Of a DNA stretch of 64,000 bases, positions 1-8,483 are shown piece after piece; the stretch's first letter is position 1, and every line of letters begins with the position of its first letter. The notes below the pieces were generated by a model, which was not told the DNA's origin, searched no databases, and saw only the letters and a program-made list of their open reading frames with translations. The stretch lies in contig JADLBX010000008.1 of the NCBI GenBank assembly GCA_020847435.1, positions 1 to 64,000 of the forward strand, written 5' to 3'. The stretch is from Anaerolineales bacterium (lineage in GTDB: Bacteria > Chloroflexota > Anaerolineae > Anaerolineales > Villigracilaceae). The position numbers were made by a program, and so were the translations under genes.

Positions 1-477
1 CCTTGCGGCTATTACGGCGACCCGCAAAAGCCCTGCACCTGCGCGCAAGGAGTTGTGACGAAATATCAGAAGCGGATTTCGGGTCCGATGCTTGACCGAA
101 TTGACATTCACATCGAAGTCCCGCGCGTGGATTATGAAAAATTGAGTGGAGACAGGCTGGGCGAGACGAGCGAAACGATTCGTAAACGTGTGCAAGCCGC
201 GCGGAATATTCAACAAAATCGTTTCTCAAACGGCAAGTCGGATATTATCTGCAACGCCGATATGCGAGTGGGTGAGATTCGGCAGCTCTGCAAATTGCAG
301 GATGAAGGTCAGAGCCTGATGCGCGCGGCGATGAGCCAGATGAATTTGTCAGCGCGGGCGTATCATCGCATCCTCAAACTGGCGCGCACGATTGCGGATT
401 TAGCGGGGAGCGAAGAGATTCAATCCGGGCATCTGGCGGAGGCACTGCAATATCGTCCGAAGTTGATGATGGGGTAA
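1..477 (+). CDS. comM: ComM/YifB-type Mg-chelatase-like AAA+ ATPase, C-terminal part
   Basis: The gene enters from the left edge; the frame is open from base 1, so the GTG at 55 is internal. The visible 158 residues hold the Cys-rich zinc-finger-like segment (PCGYYGDPQKPCTC), then KRISGPMLDRIDIHIEVPRV, which is typical of the ComM/YifB family, and the C-terminal helical domain ending in LQYRPKLMMG, a normal family C-terminus. Family members of about 500 residues are hexameric helicases that promote branch migration during natural transformation; the ATPase core lies outside the window. Nothing indicates truncation at the 3' end. Confidence 0.9.
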   Translation, partial: PCGYYGDPQKPCTCAQGVVTKYQKRISGPMLDRIDIHIEVPRVDYEKLSGDRLGETSETIRKRVQAARNIQQNRFSNGKSDIICNADMRVGEIRQLCKLQDEGQSLMRAAMSQMNLSARAYHRILKLARTIADLAGSEEIQSGHLAEALQYRPKLMMG

Positions 478-497
478 CTTCCAACGTTCGCTTGTAA

Positions 498-1472
498 AAC
501 CCTTCGGCAGGCTCAGGGCAAGCTGGATTACAATACCTGCTCACCGACCACCTCGGCTCGACGGTGGCAGTCACCAATGCAAGTGGAACTTTAACAAGCC
601 AGCAACGCTACCTGCCCTTCGGCGGAGTGAGGTCAATCCCCAAATCTCCAATTCTCGCTACCGATTTCGGGTACACCGGTCAACGTCTCCTCGATGCAGG
701 CATGGGCGGCATCATGGACTACAAGGCGCGCTTCTACTCACCCGCGCTGGGGAGGTTTGTTCAACCTGATTCCATTATCCCTGACCAGTCCAATCCGCAG
801 AGTTGGAATCGATTCTCATACGTTGGCAACAACCCAATTCGATTCAATGATCCCACAGGGCATGTACCGAATTCAGTTGGACCATCAGATGACTTGCCGT
901 TTTTTGGGTTCATTGTAGTAATCCTTGCCGTAGCTATAGTCGGCCAATATGATAGAAGTCGTAGGCATGGTTCGACCGAGGACACCGATTGTCTGGATAC
1001 ACTTGCTGATTGCTTTAAGCAGCGTGCGCTCGTAAACTTTGCTCCAAATCAAACAATTGACCAGCAAGAATTCCATGACATGTTAAACGAAATCAACGAC
1101 GATCTCCATAAAAAGTGGCGAACAAGTTATGATCCAGCACGAGCTGATTACGACACCCCGTTTTTTAATGGCGATGATGGGAGCGGCAACGTTGACGATG
1201 ATGTAGTTTGTATTAACGACAAATGCTCGCCCCAAAGTGCAGTCAATTATGCCGCTCAGGGCATGTATTCTGCTTACACTGGCCAATCTTTAGAAGACGC
1301 TGAGGGATTGGCGGACTCCTGGAATTTTTGGATGCACAGCGGCGGCGCGGCCACTGAAGACGAGTTATATTGGCTCAAATACGGTTACGATTATTACAAC
1401 TCGATAAATAGTGATACAAGAGTTAACGGGGCATCTAAAAAGCGTAATGGAAAGCTAATGGAAATAGAGTAA
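498..1472 (+). pseudogene. 5'-truncated RHS-repeat protein cassette with variable C-terminal domain
   Basis: The reading frame is open from about 498, and recognisable RHS sequence starts near 528 (LQYLLTDHLGSTVAVTN). It runs through the RHS core end, GRFVQPDSIIPDQ and DPTGH, after which a non-conserved C-terminal domain of about 200 residues begins, with a hydrophobic stretch followed by acidic, Cys-containing sequence. Bases 526-864 are nearly the same as 2716-3054, so this is a displaced RHS C-terminal cassette. No signal peptide or N-terminal barrel is present. A GTG at 564 could start translation, but without the RHS shell it is unlikely to be delivered. I do not recognise the C-terminal domain; by position it is a toxin candidate. 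Confidence 0.7.
526..864 (+). repeat. RHS core repeat, copy A
   Basis: A 339-bp segment nearly identical in DNA to 2716-3054, covering the end of the RHS core up to the DPTGH boundary. Sequence diverges completely just past this point, as in RHS/polymorphic toxin loci where new C-terminal tips recombine behind a constant core. Confidence 0.85.
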
Positions 1473-1480
1473 ATATTAAT

Positions 1481-1975
1481 ATGAAGCTAAAAATAAAACG
1501 ATTGCAAATACAGAGTATAAGGTTTGGAGTTCTAAGTGCAGGAATTGGCTGCGCGGCGTTTGTTTTAGTGGAGCAGCTAAGATTGATAGTTAGTTTTGGA
1601 AAAAGAAGTTTCGACAGTCTTGTCGATATAGAAGTTGCAGTTTTAATTTTTATATTTGGAACCGTACTGTCTTTCTTGCCGACAATATTAAGTAGTAGCG
1701 TTTTAGCCATAATACTGTACCGCGAAACACTAAAAGGCGACCTTTCGATTCCAAAAGCTCTTGGGTGGGGAGCATTGGCAGGTATAGTTTCCGGGATCGC
1801 TGTTTCTATCGCTGGATTTGTTTTGACATTAGGGAAAGGTAGTGATGCTGTCTATTTATTACATGCGGTTGAAGTTATTGGTATCGCATCTGCAAGTGGG
1901 GGATGGACAGGATGTCGTTTAGCAAGGTATATATCCAAGGAGCGCGAGGATTTAAATCCGAAGCCAGTATTTTGA
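1481..1975 (+). CDS. Small integral membrane protein, candidate immunity partner
   Basis: A 164-residue protein starting 8 bases after the RHS cassette stop. It has about four hydrophobic segments (roughly residues 15-35, 48-78, 90-118 and 125-145), with a basic N-terminus (MKLKIKRLQ) and a charged C-terminal tail. I do not recognise the family. Position directly behind an RHS C-terminal tip, with AT-rich base use unlike the GC-rich flanks, suggests an immunity protein acquired with the tip. This is inference from position alone; an unrelated membrane protein is equally possible. Confidence 0.5.
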   Translation: MKLKIKRLQIQSIRFGVLSAGIGCAAFVLVEQLRLIVSFGKRSFDSLVDIEVAVLIFIFGTVLSFLPTILSSSVLAIILYRETLKGDLSIPKALGWGALAGIVSGIAVSIAGFVLTLGKGSDAVYLLHAVEVIGIASASGGWTGCRLARYISKEREDLNPKPVF

Positions 1976-2001
1976 CATCAAAATAAGCGATTGGCACGTG
2001 A

Positions 2002-3711
2002 ACCGATACCAGCTGGTACGACGCTTCGTCAGGCTCAGCGCCCAACAACTGGACAGCCATCGAAATCCACTATCAAGCCTTTGCCAACAGCGGATCGTTA
2101 ACCCTCTGGCTCGATGATGTACAGAAGCAAAGTCTCACCTTCATTGACAACGACACGCGCACGTTGACCGACGTCCGCCTCGGCGCGCAGGGAGTCGAAA
2201 CAGGCACGCGCGGCGCTCTCTACTTCGACGATTTCGAATCACGAAGGTTCTCGTATATCGGAACGTTACCCGATCCCGGAGTCAATGACCCGACCGCCAC
2301 CAATCAAGCCGGCTGGTTCACGCGGACGTACGCCTACAGCGCGAGCATTCCGCACGCGGTCGTATCAGTGACCAGCGAACAGTCAGCGGTGGACAGTTAC
2401 GAATACGACGCCAACGGCAATATGACCTGCCGCATCGAAAATGGAGTCGTCTACACTCACGCCTACAACGCCGAGAACCGCGCCTCCTCCATCGCCAAAC
2501 GCAACACGGACTGCACCGGCACGATCATCGAATCGTGGTCGTTCGCCTACGACGGCGACGGCACGCGTGTGCTGACCGCCCACTTCACAGGGACGAGCGG
2601 GACTCCCGACTCGGTCACCTCCTACTTCATGGGTGGACAGTTCGAAGTGAAGGACGGCGCAACCAAGAAATACTACTCCATCGCAGGCATGACCGTTGCC
2701 ACGCAAGACGCATCGGGATTACAATACCTGCTCACGGACCACCTCGGCTCGACGGTCGCAGTCACCAATGCAAGTGGAACTTTAACAAGTCAATCGCGCT
2801 ACCTGCCCTTCGGCGGAGTGAGGTCAATCCCCAATTCTCCAATTCTCTCTACCGATTTCGGCTACACAGGCCAACGTCTCCTCGATGCAGGCATGGGTGG
2901 CATCATGGACTACAAGGCGCGCTTTTATTCGGTCGCGTTGGGGAGGTTCATTCAACCCGATTCGATAATTCCTGACCAGTCCAATCCGCAGAGTTGGAAT
3001 AGGCTGAGTTATGTCCGCAATAGCCCGATTCGATACTCTGATCCGACAGGGCATATGGAATATGAGGACCCGTACGAAAGCTCTACGCCCATTCCGCCTC
3101 CTGTCGATGATGATGAGATTCTCTCCGAACCTGATGATGAAAGCGATAGTTGCACTTCATTTTCTACTTGCATTCCAGATTGCAGTGATGGCAGATGGGA
3201 ATGTGCTACAGATGTTAGTTGGACTCTCGAAGATTGGCACACCTATGCCTTTGTAGGTGTCGTGGCGTGCTTAGGTACAGGTGTATGTGAAGCTATTGGT
3301 GCGGCAGCGTTATCTGGATTAGAGAACATAGGCTGGCAAGCGCTACGTGCATGTGCTTCTGTTCTAGTTTGCTTGGAACTTGCTAAACAATTCGGAATTT
3401 ACTTCCCTACTAATGATGGTTTTGCTGGTAATACAACATATACCACCCTAAGATCAGGTCAAATCATTACGAGGTATGGCGATGCGTCAGGTGCTTATGC
3501 GTCCCCAATTGGAACGCCTTTCACCCAAAGAGCCATTCCGTTTCATCAATGGAACAATCCGTTGACCGGCTACCAAGTAATCAGACCCTTTGGAGTTACG
3601 ACCGGTGTTACTCAACCATTTTATGGTTTGCAAGGAGGCGGTATTCAATACTGGTTCAGACAGCCAATACAATATTATATTGACAATGGTTTTCTTGAGG
3701 TTTTTCCGTAG
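2002..3711 (+). CDS. RHS-repeat protein with C-terminal TNT (NAD glycohydrolase) toxin domain, 5'-truncated
   Basis: The frame is open from 2002, with no convincing start (TTG at 2164 is the first usable one). The order is: a concanavalin/LamG-like end (WTAIEIHYQAFA...GALYFDDFE), RHS repeats (YEYDANGNMTCRIENGVVYT), the RHS core end (GRFIQPDSIIPDQ, DPTGH), a linker of about 170 residues, then a TNT domain over the last 85 residues. TNT hallmarks are the YG..SGAYASPIGTPFTQRAIP block, the central Y.VIRPFGV, the GLQGGGIQYWF block and the terminal NGFLEVF. In characterised TNT toxins this domain cleaves NAD. The N-terminal shell is missing, so secretion is doubtful; it may serve as a silent cassette donor. 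Confidence 0.75.
   Translation, partial: TDTSWYDASSGSAPNNWTAIEIHYQAFANSGSLTLWLDDVQKQSLTFIDNDTRTLTDVRLGAQGVETGTRGALYFDDFESRRFSYIGTLPDPGVNDPTATNQAGWFTRTYAYSASIPHAVVSVTSEQSAVDSYEYDANGNMTCRIENGVVYTHAYNAENRASSIAKRNTDCTGTIIESWSFAYDGDGTRVLTAHFTGTSGTPDSVTSYFMGGQFEVKDGATKKYYSIAGMTVATQDASGLQYLLTDHLGSTVAVTNASGTLTSQSRYLPFGGVRSIPNSPILSTDFGYTGQRLLDAGMGGIMDYKARFYSVALGRFIQPDSIIPDQSNPQSWNRLSYVRNSPIRYSDPTGHMEYEDPYESSTPIPPPVDDDEILSEPDDESDSCTSFSTCIPDCSDGRWECATDVSWTLEDWHTYAFVGVVACLGTGVCEAIGAAALSGLENIGWQALRACASVLVCLELAKQFGIYFPTNDGFAGNTTYTTLRSGQIITRYGDASGAYASPIGTPFTQRAIPFHQWNNPLTGYQVIRPFGVTTGVTQPFYGLQGGGIQYWFRQPIQYYIDNGFLEVFP
2716..3054 (+). repeat. RHS core repeat, copy B
   Basis: The counterpart of 526-864, with the same length and only scattered substitutions. 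It lies inside the TNT-tipped cassette and gives the recombination boundary between constant core and variable tip. Confidence 0.85.
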
Positions 3712-3739
3712 ATTGGCGTATGCAAGAAGTGAGTGATTT

Positions 3740-4039
3740 ATGAAATCTAAATATGAAATGATAATTGATGGATTAAGAGGAATTCCGATTACAGGCTTGG
3801 TAGAAGATTGGGAATTCACAATTGAGGAGATTGCACCGTATATATTTCGATCTCACGGAAGAGGACCGCACTCACAAGAGATATATAGTTATGCAGGTCG
3901 TACTGCTGAAGACGCTCTTGATAACTGTGTGAAAAAAGCTCATAAAATTGTATTACGAGAGAAAAGGCAATTGGCGTTACAAAACAGATTATTGAGCATT
4001 AGAGAAAAATTGGAAAGCTTATTTAAGAAAAAGATATGA
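3740..4039 (+). CDS. Candidate immunity protein for the TNT toxin
   Basis: A 99-residue soluble protein beginning 28 bases after the TNT cassette stop. It has an N-terminal mixed alpha/beta stretch with several acidic residues (DWEFTIEEIAPYIF) and a long basic, probably helical C-terminus from about residue 60. I do not recognise the family. The AT-rich composition matches the toxin tip before it, and the small size and position are those of immunity genes in polymorphic toxin loci. No other evidence for function is visible. Confidence 0.5.
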   Translation: MKSKYEMIIDGLRGIPITGLVEDWEFTIEEIAPYIFRSHGRGPHSQEIYSYAGRTAEDALDNCVKKAHKIVLREKRQLALQNRLLSIREKLESLFKKKI

Positions 4040-4145
4040 CATTTGGGCGGAATGATCATTCGACATGGGTCTCTTCTATCCCGCAGAAATTTGACCGAGG
4101 GTCTCTAACGGATTTATCGCTCGAAGAAAACGAACGGCAATTTTT

Positions 4146-4550
4146 CTACCCCTGCGAAAGTTTCGCCTCGATGGTTTGAACAAACCGCTCCGCCAAATTG
4201 ATCACCTCGCCCGCTTGCTCCTCAGTGATAACCCTCGATTTTTGATAATCCCCCGCCTGCCGCATATCGAAGGCGTGATGCAGGATGCGGCTCATCTCTT
4301 TCGAAACGACTCCCTGCCTGACGAACAATTCATCGAATTTCGACAATGCTCCTGTATGCTTTGTCGGCTCGACGCCCTCTGTCACCAGCAAAGCCAGCGC
4401 TGCGTAAAAGACCGAATAATAAGCGCGGTTCACCATGCTGATCGGACTGCCCCCGCTCTCTTGCAACAAGCGGGCATCTTTCAACATCTCGCGCGCCGTC
4501 GCAAGGCGATATTGGATTAAATCCTTTTGATACCGTTTACCCCGCGTCAC
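4146..4550 (-). CDS. HEPN-domain protein
   Basis: I place the start at GTG 4550, overlapping the stop of the nucleotidyltransferase gene by 4 bases (GTGA), which gives 134 residues; the longer frame reads through the partner gene. The helical protein carries the HEPN features of the PF05168 type: SMVNRAYYSVFYAALALL near residue 35 and R..GDY near residue 95. It pairs with the MNT gene upstream. HEPN/MNT pairs act as toxin-antitoxin modules in several studied cases, with MNT AMPylating the HEPN RNase. The RX4-6H RNase motif is not obvious here, so toxicity is uncertain. Confidence 0.8.
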   Translation of the reverse strand: MTRGKRYQKDLIQYRLATAREMLKDARLLQESGGSPISMVNRAYYSVFYAALALLVTEGVEPTKHTGALSKFDELFVRQGVVSKEMSRILHHAFDMRQAGDYQKSRVITEEQAGEVINLAERFVQTIEAKLSQG

Positions 4551-4876
4551 GCGACGACCCCCTCCTCGCGGATGTTTCGATAGAACGGCAGGAAACCGAA
4601 TCGCTTCATCTGTTCCTTCGTATCGGGGATGACTGAAATGATCCTGCCCGCCTCGTAACCCACCTCCCATGCAACGTCGGAGGCGAGTCTTGTAGTTTCC
4701 GTGTTGATGGAGGGCAAGATGACCAGCAGGTCAATATCCGACTCACGCTTCGCGTCGCCTCGCGCCTGTGACCCGAACATGATCACCCGAACGGGCTGAC
4801 CCAACTCCCTCGTCAACCGCTTGCGGACTTCCTTCGCCAGCGCCAACGCGCGCACCCTCGGACGTAACTTTGCCAT
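4547..4876 (-). CDS. MNT-type minimal nucleotidyltransferase
   Basis: The start is ATG 4876 (MAKLRPRV), giving 109 residues; upstream in-frame extensions are not conserved-looking. The nucleotidyltransferase signature GSQARGDAKRESDIDLLVIL is clear, with the G-S-x10-D-x-D metal-binding pattern. It is translationally coupled to the HEPN gene. A TATAAT hexamer lies only 6 bases before the start codon, so the transcript is probably leaderless. Probable antitoxin or modifier of the HEPN partner. Confidence 0.85.
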   Translation of the reverse strand: MAKLRPRVRALALAKEVRKRLTRELGQPVRVIMFGSQARGDAKRESDIDLLVILPSINTETTRLASDVAWEVGYEAGRIISVIPDTKEQMKRFGFLPFYRNIREEGVVA

Positions 4877-4882
4877 GCCCCG

Positions 4883-4888
4883 ATTATA
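4883..4888 (-). promoter_or_regulatory. -10 element of the MNT/HEPN pair, probably leaderless
   Basis: TATAAT on the minus strand ends 6 bases before the ATG at 4876, which places +1 on or next to the start codon. No good -35 hexamer is visible. Confidence 0.45.
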
Positions 4889-5092
4889 ACCTCTCTGTTT
4901 GACGCGTCTCCCCGCTCGCCGATTCTTGACCGCCCGAAGAAAACCAACCCACCTGCACGTCTGTGTAAGGCGGAGATGATTACCCCTCTGTCCTTTGGAC
5001 ATCATCCCCAAATCCGATCGAGGTTCGTTGGATTTGGGGGAGAACCTATCGTAAGTCTTTTTGGAGAGTCGTCAGAGGGGGGGCTTTAATCC

Positions 5093-5231
5093 ACCGCCCA
5101 CTTCACAGGGACAAGCGGGACTCCCGACTCGGTCACCTCCTATTTCACTTCGACAGGCTCAGTGCAAGCATGGGCGGACAGTACGAACTCAAAGACGGCG
5201 CAACGAAGAAATATTACAGAATCGCAGATTT
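5093..5231 (+). pseudogene. RHS core relic interrupted by a short repeat
   Basis: The sequence parallels 2576-2686 of the TNT cassette (HFTGTSGTPDSVTSYF, then GGQYELKDGATKKYY). Between the two halves sits an extra piece, CTTCGACAGGCTCAGTGCAA, related to short repeats seen near 503 and 2025. The surrounding stretch 4877-5393 otherwise holds only this relic, a terminator and the promoter area of the DeoR gene. Confidence 0.75.
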
Positions 5232-5298
5232 GGCATCGGCGTTGTGCGTTTCGCAGTCGCAAGTTGATGATCTAATCCGATCAAGCCATCCCATTGAC

Positions 5299-5322
5299 AA
5301 GACGCCGCGCGGCGTCTTTTTG
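5299..5322 (+). terminator. Intrinsic terminator
   Basis: A perfect 8-bp stem AAGACGCC/GGCGTCTT with a GCGC loop followed by a T run. It closes the RHS relic region before the sugar island. Confidence 0.8.
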
Positions 5323-5393
5323 ATTCCCAAAACTGCCCCTTGAAAAATTTCGGAATCCTGCTATGATTGTTTATGATTGATTTTTGAGCGATT

Positions 5394-6167
5394 ATGAGCG
5401 AATTTACTCCAACGCCCGAACGACAAAAACAGATCCTTTCCCTGCTTTCCAAACAGGGACGGCTGAGCGTTTCGGAGATCGTGGGACAGTTCTCGATCAG
5501 CGAAGCGACCGCGCGGCGCGATCTTGAATCGCTGGCGTCGCAGGGAAAAGCCCAGCGGGTGCATGGCGGCGTGATCGTCGTCGAACAGGCGCCGCCTGAA
5601 TTGCCCATCCTTCAACGCGAAAGTGAACAGACGGGGGAGAAATCCAGCATTGGGCGCGCTGCCGCTGAACTCATTGCGGATGGCGAGACGGTCTTCCTCG
5701 GCTCGGGGACGACCGTGTTGGAGACAGCCAAATATCTGCGTGAACGGAAAAATCTCACGGTTGTCACCAACTCCCTGCCTGTGTTGAACGCACTGGCAGG
5801 CATCAAGGACATTACGGTCATCTCGCTGGGCGGACAATTACGCGAGAGCGAACTTTCCTTCATCGGTCACATCACCGAGCAAGCCTTGGCAGAACTCCGC
5901 GTGGATAAGGTCGTCATGGGCACGCGCGGCATCAGCCTCGAACATGGCTTGACCCACGATTACCTGCCTGAAACCCTCACCGACCGCGCCATTTTGAAGA
6001 TCGGGCGGACGGTCATCATCGCGGCGGACCATACGAAAATACATCGCGTCGCGACTGCCCTGCTCACGCCGTTGAAATCCATTCAAGTCTTTGTCACAGA
6101 CGGCAAGGCTGAGAAGAAATTCCTGCAGGCGTTGAAGAAGCAGGGTATCAATGTAATTGTCGCATAA
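5394..6167 (+). CDS. DeoR/GlpR-family transcriptional regulator
   Basis: A 257-residue protein of normal family length. The N-terminal DeoR winged helix-turn-helix is at residues 6-60 (RQKQILSLLSKQG, ATARRDLESL, VHGG). The C-terminal sugar-phosphate sensor domain carries GSGTTVLE near residue 104, VVTNSLPV, GG..R and the IIAADHTK block near residue 213. These proteins usually repress sugar operons and are released by a phosphorylated sugar. It is first in a same-strand run of sugar genes, so it probably controls that island; the ligand is likely a ketohexose phosphate. Two TATGAT-like hexamers at about 5361-5378 may be its promoter. Confidence 0.92.
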   Translation: MSEFTPTPERQKQILSLLSKQGRLSVSEIVGQFSISEATARRDLESLASQGKAQRVHGGVIVVEQAPPELPILQRESEQTGEKSSIGRAAAELIADGETVFLGSGTTVLETAKYLRERKNLTVVTNSLPVLNALAGIKDITVISLGGQLRESELSFIGHITEQALAELRVDKVVMGTRGISLEHGLTHDYLPETLTDRAILKIGRTVIIAADHTKIHRVATALLTPLKSIQVFVTDGKAEKKFLQALKKQGINVIVA

Positions 6168-6178
6168 ACGTCAAGCGT

Positions 6179-6222
6179 CGAAGGTCAAAGGTCGGACTTG
6201 TGACTTTTGACCTTCGACATTC
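6179..6222. repeat. Hairpin between DeoR and amidohydrolase genes
   Basis: An inverted repeat with 16-base arms and one mismatch (left arm TCGAAGGTCAAAGGTC) around a short loop. There is no T run, so it looks like a dispersed palindrome rather than a terminator. Confidence 0.6.
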
Positions 6223-6238
6223 AACCAAAAGACAATCT

Positions 6239-7270
6239 ATGAATCTGAAAGACTTTAAACCAAAATCACAGCTCGTCACAAAAACCACGCTGGTTGACAG
6301 ACCAAAATTCCCCGTTATTGACGCGCATGATCATCTCGGCGAACCGTTCGGCGGCGGTTGGGACAAAAGGCCGTTGAGCGAATTGCTCGACCTGCTCGAT
6401 GATGCAGGCGTGACTCATTACGTTGACCTCGACGGCGGCTGGGGCGAGGACATTCTCGATTCGCATCTCAAACATTTCAAGGAAGGCGCGCCTGAGCGCT
6501 TTCAGATCTTCGGCGGCGTGGACTGGGGCAAGTGGCAGGAGTTGGGGGATCAATTCCCAGAGTGGGCGGCGAAGCGGTTGGTCGCGCAAAAGGAACGCGG
6601 CGCGCAGGGACTCAAAATCTGGAAGCCGTTCGGCTTGCACGTAAAAGATCACGATGGCAAGTTGGCGGATGTGGACGATGCGCGTCTCGCTCCGATCTGG
6701 GAGACGGCTGGCGAATTGGGCTTGCCCGTGTTGATTCACGTCGCCGACCCTGTTGCATTCTTCGATCCGATTGACGAGACCAACGAACGTTGGGAAGAAC
6801 TGGGCGGGCATCCCGATTGGGCGTTCACCAGCCCGCCTTTCCCGTCGTTCATGCATATCATGAATGGTTTCAAGAATCTTGTTGCCCGACATTCGTCCAC
6901 AACATTTATCGGCGCGCACGTGGGATGTTATGCCGAGAATCTTGGCTGGGTCGGTCAAATGCTGGATGACTGCCCAAACTATTACATTGACATCTCCGCC
7001 CGCTTCGGAGAGATCGGACGTCAGCCTTACACTGCGCGCAAATTCTTCATCCAATATCAAGACCGCATCTTGTACGGCTCGGACATGAGCCCCGACCTCG
7101 ACGCCTATCGTTTGAGTTATCGCCTGCTCGAAACTGACGATGAATATTTCAACTACAACACCAGCGAAGTCCCCGCGCAAGGACGCTTCTATGCCTACGG
7201 TTTATATCTGCCCGATGATGTGTTGCGGAAGGTCTATCGCGAGAATGCAATGAAGGTTTTGAAGATCTGA
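6239..7270 (+). CDS. Amidohydrolase-family (PF04909-type) metal-dependent hydrolase
   Basis: The start is ATG 6239 (MNLKDFKPK) rather than the upstream TTG, giving 343 residues. The N-terminal metal motif VIDAHDHLGE at residues 27-36, a His in LPVLIHVADP near residue 166, FIGAHVG near residue 225 and the C-terminal RILYGSDMSPD give the TIM-barrel amidohydrolase-2 pattern. Family members hydrolyse lactones or decarboxylate or dehydrate small carboxylic compounds. Between the DeoR regulator and a sugar isomerase it may act on a sugar lactone or a deacylation product; the substrate cannot be read from sequence. Confidence 0.8.
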   Translation: MNLKDFKPKSQLVTKTTLVDRPKFPVIDAHDHLGEPFGGGWDKRPLSELLDLLDDAGVTHYVDLDGGWGEDILDSHLKHFKEGAPERFQIFGGVDWGKWQELGDQFPEWAAKRLVAQKERGAQGLKIWKPFGLHVKDHDGKLADVDDARLAPIWETAGELGLPVLIHVADPVAFFDPIDETNERWEELGGHPDWAFTSPPFPSFMHIMNGFKNLVARHSSTTFIGAHVGCYAENLGWVGQMLDDCPNYYIDISARFGEIGRQPYTARKFFIQYQDRILYGSDMSPDLDAYRLSYRLLETDDEYFNYNTSEVPAQGRFYAYGLYLPDDVLRKVYRENAMKVLKI

Positions 7271-7276
7271 TACTCG

Positions 7277-7323
7277 GTGGTCGAGTAGTCCCGCATGATC
7301 GTCGCGGGACGTATCGAGACCAC
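7277..7323. repeat. GGTCGAGTAG-type palindrome
   Basis: A 47-bp inverted repeat beginning GTGGTCGAGTAG and ending CGTATCGAGACCAC. A related, shorter form follows at about 7357-7385. Same family as 9796-9845, 9873-9915 and 50486-50560. Confidence 0.75.
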
Positions 7324-7412
7324 TGGCAATTTGAAAACACAAAATTTGAATCGACTGTTGGTTTCGATACCTTCGTACTCAACCAACTGAGCAATTATCA
7401 AACTACGCAACT

Positions 7413-8441
7413 ATGCAACTAACCAACTACCACACCTACACCGAGATCAAGACTCAAACCGAAGCGTGGCGTCAGGCTTTGGATGTGACAAACGCTTCTT
7501 CCCTCCCGAAAGCGGACGACTACGACCTGGTCCTTTTCACTGGCTGCGGCTCGACCTACTACCTTTCACAAGCGGCGGCGGCATTGTACGTCGAATTGAC
7601 GGGACGTCCTGCGCAAGCCGTTTCTGGCGGGGAGTTGTTGTTGAATCCGCAAACGGTTGTACCGCAAACTTCCAGTTTGCGGCGGTACTTGCTGGTCGCC
7701 ATCAGCCGCTCTGGCACAACGACCGAGACGATCAAAGCGGTTGAAAAATTCAAAAACGGAAAACACGGCGACGTGGTTGTTATCAGCAATTACGATGAAG
7801 CGCTTTCCAGGCTTGCCGACATAAATGTCGTCGTACCAAAGGGGCAGGAAGAATCGGTCGCGCAGACGCGTTCTTTCGCTTCGATGTACGTCGCGGCGAC
7901 TGCGTTGTGCGCCAAAATGGCGGGGCGGGTGGATTTGGTTGAGGCGATGAATAAATTGCCAGAGATTGGAGATTGGTTGATTGGTAATTACGAATCGTAC
8001 GCAAAATCGATTGGCGAAAATTTGACTTGCGACCGTTTCTATTTTCTCGGCTCTGGCATCCGCTATGGACTCGCTTGCGAGGTGAATCTCAAAATGAAGG
8101 AGATGACCCTCACCCACAGCGAACCGTTCCACTTTTTGGAGTTCCGCCATGGACCGATGAGCATGGTGAATCAAAATGCCGTCGTGGTGGGGCTGTTGTC
8201 GGAGGCGAACCGCGTCCACGAGGCGAAGACGCTCGAAGAGATGAAAAGGCTTGGGGGAACTGTGGCAAGCGTCGGTGAGAAAGAAGCGGATGTGTGTTTC
8301 GAGTCCAAGATCCCAGAGGAGGTGCGCGGCGTCCTGTATCTTCCCGTTTTGCAATTGATGTCGTTCCATCGTTCGTTGGCAAAAGGTTTGAATCCCGACC
8401 GACCGAATAATTTGACGGCGGTCGTGAAATTAGATCTGTAG
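7413..8441 (+). CDS. SIS-domain sugar isomerase/deaminase, AgaS-like
   Basis: 342 residues with two SIS domains. The first holds FTGCGSTYYLSQAAA near residue 43 and AISRSGTTTETI near residue 95; the second holds FLGSGIRYGLACEVNLKMKE near residue 211 and SEPFHFLEFRHGPMS. This arrangement is that of AgaS and related aldose-ketose isomerases acting on (amino)sugar 6-phosphates. With the PfkB kinase and GatZ/KbaZ subunit of the same island it fits a tagatose-6-phosphate type route for galactose or galactosamine. GlmS-like glutamine amidotransferase sequence is absent, so it does not make glucosamine-6-phosphate from glutamine. Confidence 0.85.
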   Translation: MQLTNYHTYTEIKTQTEAWRQALDVTNASSLPKADDYDLVLFTGCGSTYYLSQAAAALYVELTGRPAQAVSGGELLLNPQTVVPQTSSLRRYLLVAISRSGTTTETIKAVEKFKNGKHGDVVVISNYDEALSRLADINVVVPKGQEESVAQTRSFASMYVAATALCAKMAGRVDLVEAMNKLPEIGDWLIGNYESYAKSIGENLTCDRFYFLGSGIRYGLACEVNLKMKEMTLTHSEPFHFLEFRHGPMSMVNQNAVVVGLLSEANRVHEAKTLEEMKRLGGTVASVGEKEADVCFESKIPEEVRGVLYLPVLQLMSFHRSLAKGLNPDRPNNLTAVVKLDL

Positions 8442-8483
8442 GGCGATTCGCCAAATCGCCTTACGCAAAAAAGGAGAAGAAGA

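Noticed and set aside
564-1472. Complete stand-alone gene starting at GTG 564
   Set aside because: RHS sequence continues upstream of 564 in the same frame, so the start is missing rather than at 564.
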